Source: an uncultured Dorea sp.
GTDB taxonomy: Bacteria > Bacillota > Clostridia > Lachnospirales > Lachnospiraceae
Direction: 5' to 3'
Assembly (NCBI GenBank): GCA_934295165.1
Contig: CAKRAT010000030.1
Coordinates: 1 to 26,638 of the forward strand
Length of the DNA: 26,638 nt
Part shown: positions 1-7,066 of the stretch, in pieces
Position numbering within the stretch: the first letter of the stretch is position 1
How the letters are laid out: each line of letters starts with the position of its first letter
Translations under genes and position numbers: made by a program
Notes under the pieces: model-generated
Database searches by the model: none
What the model was told of the DNA's origin: nothing
The model's input: only the letters and a program-made list of their open reading frames with translations

Positions 1-40
1 GTTAACCGAAGGGTCGTTGGTTCGAACCCAACTCGGGGAG
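1..40 (+). tRNA. tRNA-Asn (GTT), 3' portion only
   Basis: The window opens at the anticodon. GTT (1-3) is followed by AA, the 3' strand of the anticodon stem, a variable loop, the T-arm (stem GTTGG/CCAAC, 16-20 and 28-32, with loop TTCGAAC) and the acceptor strand TCGGGGA with discriminator G at 40. Anticodon GTT and discriminator G fit tRNA-Asn. No CCA is encoded. The 5' half lies outside the window, so acceptor pairing cannot be checked. Confidence 0.85.
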
Positions 41-42
41 TT

Positions 43-78
43 AAAGACAGAAATCGATTTGATTTCTGTCTTTTTTTT
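43..78 (+). terminator. Rho-independent terminator of the tRNA
   Basis: A perfect 13-bp stem (AAAGACAGAAATC at 43-55 with GATTTCTGTCTTT at 61-73) closes a five-base loop and runs into eight T residues. It sits directly behind the tRNA, so it should end that transcript. Confidence 0.9.
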
Positions 79-133
79 CGATATCAAAAAAAGAGAAATA
101 TGATTCGGAGTTATGAGAAGGCAGAGAAAAAGA

Positions 134-733
134 ATGAAATACATTTTACAGACGGATGATGAAATAATAGAGATTCCAATTATACGATCGAAACGAAAGA
201 CGCTGGGTTTAGAAGTAAAATATGACGGCACGGTAAATGCCAGAGTTCCGATGCGGGCACCAAGAGAGATTATAGAAAGATTTATCCGGGAACATGAAGC
301 ATGGATTGTCAGGAAAAGACAGGAGTGGAGTCTGGCAGGAAATAAAGATGATATGGCAGGGCAACATGGAGTGAATGCCATAGATCCATCCAGAATTCTG
401 CCTGCAGTAGAGACAAAAGAAGGAAAGGCCAAAATCAGACAGTATATAGAAAAACAAGTAGAATATTATGCTGGATTAATGGGTGTCACATACGGAAGGA
501 TATCTATGCGTAACCAGAAAACACGCTGGGGAAGCTGTAGCAGCCAGGGAAATCTGAATTTTAACAACCGGTTATTGTTCGTGCCGGAAGAGCTGGTTGA
601 TTATGTAATCGTACATGAACTGGCACACAGAAAAGAGATGAACCACTCGAATGCATTTTGGAATGTGGTAGCAAGATATCTGCCGGATTATAAAGAACGC
701 AGAAGAAAATTGAAGACATATCATATACAATAA
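134..733 (+). CDS. YgjP-like (DUF45) zinc metallopeptidase
   Basis: A 199-residue protein of the YgjP/M48-related family, predicted to be a soluble zinc-dependent peptidase. The family signature QKTRWGSCSS lies near residues 128-137. The zinc motif HELAH is at 161-165 and a third possible ligand is H171 in MNHS. The length is close to single-domain family members. An upstream ATG at 113 is in frame, but its GGAG is only about three bases away. The ATG at 134 gives the usual family N-terminus (MKYILQ) and follows a purine-rich stretch, so I prefer it. The gene stands alone after the tRNA terminator, with no visible partner. The substrate is unknown; family membership is clear, physiological role is not. 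Confidence 0.85.
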   Translation: MKYILQTDDEIIEIPIIRSKRKTLGLEVKYDGTVNARVPMRAPREIIERFIREHEAWIVRKRQEWSLAGNKDDMAGQHGVNAIDPSRILPAVETKEGKAKIRQYIEKQVEYYAGLMGVTYGRISMRNQKTRWGSCSSQGNLNFNNRLLFVPEELVDYVIVHELAHRKEMNHSNAFWNVVARYLPDYKERRRKLKTYHIQ

Positions 734-989
734 GACGGTATATTCAAATATTAAATATACAAGCCTCCAAATATACAAACATTATAAGAGAACATTTATG
801 TAAAGAAATATGATATGAAAATGAGAAAAATATATAGAAAACGTTTATAAATCATAGTGCTTATAGAATATGTGCGAAAGATACAAAAATTAACAAATGC
901 TTTGTAGGTCAATGACGATGAAAAATAATTTTAAAATGTTAAAATGTTAACTTGTTAGGAATAGAAATAACAGGTCTGGAGTAGGTGAA
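734..989 (+). promoter_or_regulatory. AT-rich leader before the ABC operon
   Basis: This gene-free stretch of 256 bases is very AT-rich. It carries a tandem TTAAAATG repeat (931-938 and 939-946) followed by TTAAC. The ribosome binding site for the permease is the GGAG/AGGTG stretch just before 990. I see no convincing -35/-10 pair, T-box or other riboswitch. The ABC operon promoter must lie here or upstream, but I cannot place it. Confidence 0.35.
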
Positions 990-1652
990 ATGTTTAAAGT
1001 AAGTTATTTTTTGGAAGTCCTGCCGATTATTGCAAGTAAAGTTAATATTACATTTGAATTAACGATAGCTGCGACAATATTTGCACTGATCGTGGGAGTT
1101 ATTATTGCAATCATCGGTTATTACAAAATTCCGGTATTGTATCAGCTGACCAGAGTGTATGTCTCTATTATGCGGGGTACACCGGTTGTAGCGCAGTTAT
1201 ATTTCTTCTATTATGGAATTGCATTATACAGTGCATTTGTAAGAAATATGACACCTCTTATCGCAGTAGCGGTAGTTATGAGTTTTAATATGGGAGCTTT
1301 TATGTCAGAAAGTATCAGAGGAGCATTATTATCCGTTGATGAAGGACAGAAAGAAGCTGCATATTCACTGGGAATGACGAATTTTCAACTGGTTACGAGA
1401 ATCGTAATTCCACAGGCTGTACGTGTGGCATTGCCGCCGCTTTTTAATGACATCATTAACCTGATCAAGATGACTTCACTTGCATTTATGCTTGGTGTAC
1501 CGGATATTATGGGAGCTGCCAAGATTGAGGGAGCCAGAACGTTCAGATATTTTGAAATTTATGCGGCCGTTATGCTGGTGTACTGGTTGATCATATTTGT
1601 GTTGGGAATCTTACATAAGTTATTAGAAAAGAAATGTGCAAATATGTATTAG
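990..1652 (+). CDS. Amino-acid ABC transporter permease (HisM/TcyB-like)
   Basis: A 220-residue inner-membrane permease of the polar amino-acid family. Several hydrophobic segments are visible: about 18-40, 55-75, 80-105 and 190-212. The cytoplasmic EAA loop (EAAYSLGMTNFQLVTRIVIP, around 125-145) is the contact point for the ATPase. RGTPVVAQLYFFYYG near residues 60-75 is characteristic of amino-acid importers of this class. Only one permease is present, so a homodimer is expected. It is the first gene of a permease, binding protein, ATPase set. The substrate cannot be read from the permease; downstream enzymes suggest cystine or a substituted cysteine. Confidence 0.9.
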   Translation: MFKVSYFLEVLPIIASKVNITFELTIAATIFALIVGVIIAIIGYYKIPVLYQLTRVYVSIMRGTPVVAQLYFFYYGIALYSAFVRNMTPLIAVAVVMSFNMGAFMSESIRGALLSVDEGQKEAAYSLGMTNFQLVTRIVIPQAVRVALPPLFNDIINLIKMTSLAFMLGVPDIMGAAKIEGARTFRYFEIYAAVMLVYWLIIFVLGILHKLLEKKCANMY

Positions 1653-1726
1653 GATGAGATCTTAAATGGGCTAACCATTGAGATAAATTTATTATCATTT
1701 ATTTGACAAAGAGGAGATTAAGTATT

Positions 1727-2572
1727 ATGAAAAAACGTGTATTAGCTGCTTTATTAGTAACTATGATGACAGTAGGAACTGTTGCAGGATGTGGAAGCAA
1801 TGCAAAATCTGATGATTCAGATAAGAAAGCAAGTTCTGAGTCTAAGAGTGATGACAAAAAAGATTCCGGAAAGAAAGTAACAGTCGTTACATCTGGTACG
1901 GGAGAGCCATACAGTCTTATTTCTGATGATGGAAAATGGACAGGTATCGACGCTGAGATGTGGGATGAAATTGAAAAACGTACCGGTTGGGAAGTAGAAG
2001 TAAAACAGGCTTCTTTCGATGCTATGTGGGGAGAACTGGATACAGGACGTGCTGATGTAGTTGCAAACTGCCTTGCAGTCAAAGAAGAAAGAACAGATAA
2101 ATATAATGCAACAATTCCATATTATGGAGATTCACAGTGCATTATCGTAAATGATGATTCTGATTACAAGACATCTGATGATTTAAAGGGAAAGACTGTA
2201 GGATGTACAAACGGACAGGCTGCTCAGACAATCATTGAAGATATGGCAAAAGAAAAAGGATTTACAGTAAAACTTTACGAAGACAGTGCTGTAGGTATGA
2301 ACGATCTGAAGCTTGGAAGAATTGATGCATATGCAAATACAACAACAAATGTAAATGCATTTACACATAACAATTCAGATGCAAAATTCCGTTTCTTTGA
2401 TGAACAGCTTATGGCAAACAACGTGGCTTACTTCCTTCCAAAAACAGATGACGGTGAGAAACTGACAAAAGAATTAGATGATGTAATCCAGGATATGTTA
2501 GATGACGGAACAGTAGCAAAGATCACTGAAAAATGGATGTATGCTGATATGACAAAATTAATCCAGAAATAA
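1727..2572 (+). CDS. Amino-acid ABC transporter substrate-binding lipoprotein
   Basis: A 281-residue extracellular family 3 solute-binding protein. It starts at 1727, where GAGGAG lies 10 bases upstream; an in-frame TTG at 1703 has no such support. The signal peptide ends in a lipobox-like VAGC near residues 19-22, so the protein should be lipid-anchored. An acidic/Ser/Lys linker follows to about residue 45. The bilobed domain then begins with VTVVTSGTGEPYSLISDDGKWTG. Further family landmarks are GRADVVAN and LKGKTVGCTNGQA. The family covers cystine, His, Gln and other polar amino acids; specificity is not readable. The gene lies between its permease and ATPase. Confidence 0.9.
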   Translation: MKKRVLAALLVTMMTVGTVAGCGSNAKSDDSDKKASSESKSDDKKDSGKKVTVVTSGTGEPYSLISDDGKWTGIDAEMWDEIEKRTGWEVEVKQASFDAMWGELDTGRADVVANCLAVKEERTDKYNATIPYYGDSQCIIVNDDSDYKTSDDLKGKTVGCTNGQAAQTIIEDMAKEKGFTVKLYEDSAVGMNDLKLGRIDAYANTTTNVNAFTHNNSDAKFRFFDEQLMANNVAYFLPKTDDGEKLTKELDDVIQDMLDDGTVAKITEKWMYADMTKLIQK

Positions 2573-2596
2573 GAAAAGTCAGGAAGATTAAAACGT

Positions 2597-3355
2597 ATGG
2601 GAACAGAAACACAGTTGGTTAAGGTTGAACATTTATATAAAGAATTTGATGAAAATACAAGAGTATTAGAAGATATCAATCTGACGATCAATAAGAATGA
2701 AGTGATTGCAATTTTAGGACCTTCGGGAACTGGTAAATCGACATTACTCAGATGTCTGAATTACCTGACAGTACCGACAAAAGGAAAAATAACAATTGGT
2801 GATGTAACTGTAGATGCACAGAACCATACAAAGAAGGATGTGATAGAACTTCGGAAACATTCTTCAATGGTATTCCAGAGCTACAATCTCTTCAAGAATA
2901 AGACTGCATTAGAGAATGTAATGGAAGCGCTGACGGTTGTACAGAAAAAATCAAAGGCAGAAGCGGAAAAAATTGCATTAGAGCTGCTGGATAAAGTTGG
3001 AATGAGTGAAAGAAAGGATTTTTACCCGTCGAAACTGTCCGGAGGACAACAGCAGAGAGTGGGAATTGCAAGAGCGCTTGCAGTAAATCCAAATGTAGTA
3101 TTATTTGATGAGCCGACATCTGCATTGGATCCCGAATTGGTAGGAGAAGTGCTGAACACGATCAAATCTCTTGCCGAAGAAGGAACGACCATGATTCTGG
3201 TTACGCATGAAATCGGATTTGCGAGAGAAGTAGCAAGCAGAATTCTTTTCATGGACGGAGGAAGAATTGCAGCCGATGGAACACCGGAGGAAATCATCGA
3301 TCATCCAGAGAATCAAAGACTTCAGCAGTTCCTGAATTTTGTTAATCGTAAATAG
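2597..3355 (+). CDS. Amino-acid ABC transporter ATP-binding protein
   Basis: A 252-residue ATPase of the GlnQ/HisP/TcyC group, which drives the importer encoded just upstream. The Walker A motif GPSGTGKST lies at residues 41-49, the Q-loop in VFQSYNLF at 92-99, the signature [15 protein letters not shown] at 147-161 and Walker [14 protein letters not shown] at 167-179. The H-loop is in VTHEIGFA near 203. All catalytic motifs are intact and the length is normal. It begins 24 bases after the binding-protein gene and is followed by a terminator hairpin at 3365-3397. Confidence 0.93.
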   Translation: MGTETQLVKVEHLYKEFDENTRVLEDINLTINKNEVIAILGPSGTGKSTLLRCLNYLTVPTKGKITIGDVTVDAQNHTKKDVIELRKHSSMVFQSYNLFKNKTALENVMEALTVVQKKSKAEAEKIALELLDKVGMSERKDFYPSKLSGGQQQRVGIARALAVNPNVVLFDEPTSALDPELVGEVLNTIKSLAEEGTTMILVTHEIGFAREVASRILFMDGGRIAADGTPEEIIDHPENQRLQQFLNFVNRK

Positions 3356-3364
3356 AATGACTGA

Positions 3365-3397
3365 AAGGTCTGCACAGGATTTGTGCAGGCCTTTTTT
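3365..3397 (+). terminator. Intra-cluster terminator or attenuator hairpin
   Basis: A 12-bp stem (AAGGTCTGCACA at 3365-3376 with TGTGCAGGCCTT at 3382-3393, one G-T pair) is followed by a short T run. The next bases, GAGGAG at 3398-3403, are the ribosome binding site of the amidohydrolase that starts at 3412. Readthrough would therefore feed translation at once. This looks like partial termination that lowers enzyme expression relative to the transporter. Confidence 0.8.
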
Positions 3398-3411
3398 GAG
3401 GAGTTGGTACA

Positions 3412-4635
3412 ATGAGCAGTATAGATGATAAGATAAGACAAATTGCAAAAGAGACAGAACCGGAACTGATTCGTATCAGAAGAGAGCTGCATCAGTATCC
3501 GGAGCTTGGAATCGATCTTCCAAAGACACACGATATTATCAGCCGTGAATTACACAAGATTCCGGGACTTAAGATAACAGAACACGCTGCAGGTGGATAT
3601 GGTCTGATCGCGGAACTTTATGGGAAGAAAGAGTATGGGAAAAATGTTCTGTTGCGGGCAGATATAGATGCGCTTCCTTTGGAAGAAAAAGTGGAGAGCG
3701 ATTATAGATCCAGACATTCTGGATGTATGCATGCATGTGGGCATGATGGACATGCAACATGGCTGATCGGAGCAGCAAAGATTCTGGCACAGCTGACAGA
3801 TGAATTCGGCGGATGTATAAGATTTGCATTTCAGCCGGGCGAAGAAGTCGGACTTGGCGCAGGTACGATGATAGAAGAAGATAAAGTACTGGAAGATCCG
3901 AAGATGGATATGGCATTTGCCGCACATGGCTGGCCGTCTGTAGAGAGTGGAAAGATTGGAATTGTGAGGCGCTATGCATTTGGCTGTGTGGGAGATTTTA
4001 AAGTCAGAATTATCGGAAAGAAGGGACATGCATCATGGCCGGAGCAGACGGTTGATCCGATTGCGGCGGCGAATGAGATATATCAGCATATCCCGGCAAT
4101 ACTGACACGTACGGTCAGCGGAACAGAGCCTAAGATCATGTCAGTCACTTATATGCAGGCAGGAGATGTGAATGTCAGAAATATCATTCCACAGGACTGC
4201 GTATTTGGCGGAACGATGAGGGCCGTAAAACGAGAAGTTCTGGAAAAAATGAAAGCAGAACTGGAAAAAGAAATCCGGGGAGTATGTCAGGTGTACGGAA
4301 CTTCTTATGAGGCAGATATCAGAATTCACGGAGGAAGTGTAAAGAACGCACCGGAATTATTGAATGGAGTGAAAAAGTCAGCAGCAAATGTATTTGGAAA
4401 GGAAAATGTTTACATCATAGAAGAAGACAATCTGGGTGGAGAAAATTTTGCGGAATATAGCTGCCGTGTTCCGGTGGTATATATGTTCATCGGAATAAAA
4501 CCGGAAGAGAAGAAAGAGATTCCAGGTCTGCACAGTCCGGAATATCAATTTGATGATACGGTGCTGGCAGGAGCGGCTGCTGCATTTGCAAATATTGCGG
4601 TTCATGGCTGTATGGGAGAACTGGAAGAAAATTAG
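3412..4635 (+). CDS. M20D-family amidohydrolase/deacylase (hippurate hydrolase-like)
   Basis: A 407-residue metal-dependent aminoacylase of peptidase family M20D, relatives of HipO, YxeP and YtnL that deacylate N-acyl amino acids. RADIDALPLEE is at 82-92. The metal-binding block MHACGHDGH is at 106-114, with C109, H111 and H114. GEEVGLGAG starts at 143 and carries E144/E145. AAHGWPS carries H172, and a late GLHSPEYQFDD segment supplies the final His. It has a strong GAGGAG site nine bases before ATG. Next to an amino-acid importer and a PatB lyase, a role in deacylating imported N-acyl-cysteine derivatives is plausible, by analogy with Bacillus S-compound salvage operons. The substrate is inferred, not shown. 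Confidence 0.88.
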   Translation: MSSIDDKIRQIAKETEPELIRIRRELHQYPELGIDLPKTHDIISRELHKIPGLKITEHAAGGYGLIAELYGKKEYGKNVLLRADIDALPLEEKVESDYRSRHSGCMHACGHDGHATWLIGAAKILAQLTDEFGGCIRFAFQPGEEVGLGAGTMIEEDKVLEDPKMDMAFAAHGWPSVESGKIGIVRRYAFGCVGDFKVRIIGKKGHASWPEQTVDPIAAANEIYQHIPAILTRTVSGTEPKIMSVTYMQAGDVNVRNIIPQDCVFGGTMRAVKREVLEKMKAELEKEIRGVCQVYGTSYEADIRIHGGSVKNAPELLNGVKKSAANVFGKENVYIIEEDNLGGENFAEYSCRVPVVYMFIGIKPEEKKEIPGLHSPEYQFDDTVLAGAAAAFANIAVHGCMGELEEN

Positions 4636-4659
4636 AGAAAGAACAGGAGAGGTAGCAGA

Positions 4660-5826
4660 ATGGAAAAGCTGGTTTACGTAGACCGAAGAAATACAAATTG
4701 TAATAAATGGGACGGACAGCAAAAAATGTTCGGAGAAGAAGGTCTTCATGCAATGTGGGTGGCAGATATGGACTTCAGGGTACCGGAGTGTGTAGTCAGT
4801 GCGCTCAGGGAATATGTGGAATCAGGAGTGTATGGATATTATAAGATTCCGGATGCTTATTATCAGGCATTCATTGACTGGGAGAGGGAGCATCACGGAT
4901 ATGAAGTGAAAAAAGAATGGATCCGTTTTTCACCGGGAGTTGTTGCTGGATTTCACTGGCTGTTACAGATCCTGACGGAAGAAAATGATGCAGTAATTGT
5001 AAATACGCCTGTATATTATCCATTCCTGGATGCAGTAAAGAATAATCACAGAACATTGATCTGTTCCGACCTTAAGAATGAGAACGGAGAATATACAATT
5101 GATTTTGTGGATTTTGAGAAAAAGATCACAGATCATCAGGTGAAATTATTTATTTTGTGTTCGCCTCATAATCCGGCAGGAAGAGTGTGGAAAAAAGAAG
5201 AGCTAAAAAGGCTTTTCGAAATCTGCAGAGCACATCAGGTGTATATTATATCTGACGAAATCCACCAGGATCTGGTATTTGAAGAGAATAAGCACATTCC
5301 TTCATTATCGGCCGGAGAGTATGATGATATCATGGTGTCGGTTGCAGCCGCATCAAAGACATTCAATATTGCGGGAGCGCAGAATTCTATGGTAATCATT
5401 CCAGATGAAAAACTTCAGGAAAAATGGGATGCCTATGTAAAGGGCAACAGAGTACTGGGAGGAAATGCCTTTGGATATGTTGCGGCACAGGCGGCATATG
5501 CAGGAGGAGGGGAATGGCTGACATTGGTGTTAGCTCAGATTGAAGAGAATTACCGCTATCTGAGAACAGAACTTGCAGAAAAACTTCCTGAGGCGGTTGT
5601 GACTCCGCTGGAAGGAACTTATCTGTGCTGGATTGATCTTGCAGCATATGTACATGCGGATGAGATAAAAGAGGTGATCCAGAAAAAGTGCCGTCTGGCA
5701 GTTGACTTTGGAGACTGGTTCGGAGGAGAACGGTTTGGTACTTTTATAAGAATGAATCTGGCGACATCAAAAGAGAATGTAGAGATTGGTGTTAATGCTC
5801 TGATTACAAACTTAATGAGAAAATAG
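4660..5826 (+). CDS. patB: PatB/MalY-type PLP-dependent C-S lyase (cystathionine beta-lyase-like aminotransferase)
   Basis: A 388-residue class I/II aminotransferase-fold protein of the MalY/PatB group, which cleaves C-S bonds of cystathionine or other cysteine S-conjugates to thiol, pyruvate and ammonia. The N-terminal WVADMDFRVPECV (33-45) is a PatB/MalY hallmark. SPHNPAGRVW begins at 168, ISDEIHQDL at 197-205 carries the cofactor-contacting D199, and the PLP lysine is K233 in AASKTFNIAGAQ. It starts 24 bases after the amidohydrolase with a GAGAGG site, so the two are probably co-transcribed. Combined with the upstream genes, it would finish the release of sulfide or thiol from an imported conjugate. 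The exact substrate is unknown. Confidence 0.85.
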   Translation: MEKLVYVDRRNTNCNKWDGQQKMFGEEGLHAMWVADMDFRVPECVVSALREYVESGVYGYYKIPDAYYQAFIDWEREHHGYEVKKEWIRFSPGVVAGFHWLLQILTEENDAVIVNTPVYYPFLDAVKNNHRTLICSDLKNENGEYTIDFVDFEKKITDHQVKLFILCSPHNPAGRVWKKEELKRLFEICRAHQVYIISDEIHQDLVFEENKHIPSLSAGEYDDIMVSVAAASKTFNIAGAQNSMVIIPDEKLQEKWDAYVKGNRVLGGNAFGYVAAQAAYAGGGEWLTLVLAQIEENYRYLRTELAEKLPEAVVTPLEGTYLCWIDLAAYVHADEIKEVIQKKCRLAVDFGDWFGGERFGTFIRMNLATSKENVEIGVNALITNLMRK

Positions 5827-5865
5827 ATATAGAAATTATCAATAAGACTGAATCAATGGCATATG

Positions 5866-5917
5866 ATTTTCTATTTGACAGAAATAATTTTCTACGAGAA
5901 AATATCTGTATATGGAG
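5866..5917 (+). promoter_or_regulatory. Promoter with twin inverted-repeat operators and RBS for the PucR-type gene
   Basis: A perfect -35 TTGACA (5875-5880) is followed by a 17-bp spacer and GAAAAT (5898-5903). The -10 is part of a perfect inverted repeat, ATTTTCT-ACG-AGAAAAT (5887-5903). A second, looser copy (ATTTTCT at 5866-5872 with AGAAAT at 5880-5885) starts exactly 21 bp upstream, about two helical turns. GGAG at 5914-5917 is the ribosome binding site for ATG 5928. A regulator bound here would block RNA polymerase, so autorepression is likely. Confidence 0.65.
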
Positions 5918-5927
5918 TGAAAAAGAT

Positions 5928-7055
5928 ATGTATGAGATTGATGTCTGTTATAAAATAATTTTTGAAGCAATGCTGGAAAAACCGGCATTAAAGAATATTG
6001 CTGAAAAGATAAATGAATATACGGGTGCGAAGATCATATTTGTGTCAGGGTCCGGAAAGATCCTGGCATATTCGCATGCATGTGAGCAGGATAACAGCGA
6101 ATCTGTCAAATGGAGCCATGTAACATTTTCGGAATATGAGAAGTTCTGTCAGGGAGAGACTGCAGGCGAAGAGCGGATTGCTGTGAGACCGGTTGAAATA
6201 CCGGGAAGACCGGACGGATATGTAGTTATCTTGTATTCGGAAGAAGAGTTCCGGCAGTTTTTTGAAGAGCTGGCAGGTGTGATCGGACAGGCAGTAAAAC
6301 ATTATTTTGAAGAAGCAGAGAAAGCACCGGTGGTGTTACAGCCGATGCGTGAAGCGGTGCTTGCCTGGAGTCTGTTCCATGGAAAGACAGATGGGATACT
6401 GCAGACAGAAGAGATATGGAGCGGACACTATATAGAGGTACTGGTTTTAAAGAAGGATCTTCAGGAGAAACAGATCTCGTGGATAAAAGGAATATGGGAC
6501 AGTCATTGTATCTGTGAAGAAATGGACAGGGTCCTGATATTATTTTATGGATTAAGAGCGAAAAATACGGAAGAGATTTACCGGAAGATCACGGAAAAAG
6601 GGATAAGATGCAGCATCAGTGAGCCATTTGGAAAATTAGACAGATGCGCGGCAAAGTATAAGCTGTTAAATCGTATGGCTATGGTGAACGGACTGGAAAA
6701 TGATCCGGTTATGAAGCGGGAAAAGGAATGGTCGGTACAGGGACTTTATACATATACAACACCGCTCTTTAAAGAAGCGGGATTAAGTGATTACCGGTTG
6801 CTGCGGCTGCTTCAGGAAGACAGGGAGAATAATACGGATCTGTACTATACGTTAAAGGTATATCTGCTGAATGAAAACAATATAACAATGGCGGCAGACA
6901 GCCTTCATATTCACAGAAATACACTGGTTTACAGATTGAAGCAGATCAGGGAATGTATAGAAGCGGATATCAATGATAACGAAACAGCAAGGGAACTGCT
7001 GGCATTTATGATGATGTATGATGTGTCGAGACAAGATCAGAAAAGGCAGAAGTAA
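5928..7055 (+). CDS. PucR/CdaR-family transcriptional regulator
   Basis: A 375-residue regulator. The C-terminus carries a PucR-type HTH_30 domain (about 318-345, with MAADSLHIHRNTLVYRLKQI). The first 130 or so residues look like a small ligand- or redox-sensing domain (IAEKINEYTGAKIIFVSGSG). The middle region is CdaR-like. An in-frame ATG exists at 5856, but a TTGACA-17-GAAAAT promoter lies downstream of it and GGAG sits 10 bases before 5928, so I use 5928. It is followed after 11 bases by the dehydratase-HTH fusion gene. PucR regulators typically control use of purines, amino acids or similar metabolites. The likely target is this operon or the transporter/lyase genes upstream. Confidence 0.8.
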   Translation: MYEIDVCYKIIFEAMLEKPALKNIAEKINEYTGAKIIFVSGSGKILAYSHACEQDNSESVKWSHVTFSEYEKFCQGETAGEERIAVRPVEIPGRPDGYVVILYSEEEFRQFFEELAGVIGQAVKHYFEEAEKAPVVLQPMREAVLAWSLFHGKTDGILQTEEIWSGHYIEVLVLKKDLQEKQISWIKGIWDSHCICEEMDRVLILFYGLRAKNTEEIYRKITEKGIRCSISEPFGKLDRCAAKYKLLNRMAMVNGLENDPVMKREKEWSVQGLYTYTTPLFKEAGLSDYRLLRLLQEDRENNTDLYYTLKVYLLNENNITMAADSLHIHRNTLVYRLKQIRECIEADINDNETARELLAFMMMYDVSRQDQKRQK

Positions 7056-7066
7056 GGAGAACATAT

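Noticed and set aside
990..5826. Gene symbols tcyABC for the transporter
   Set aside because: The family is right but the substrate cannot be read from sequence, so naming it as a cystine importer would overstate the evidence.
5856..5927. Upstream start for the PucR-type gene
   Set aside because: The ATG at 5856 lacks an RBS, and a TTGACA promoter lies downstream of it. The ATG at 5928 has GGAG at a good distance.
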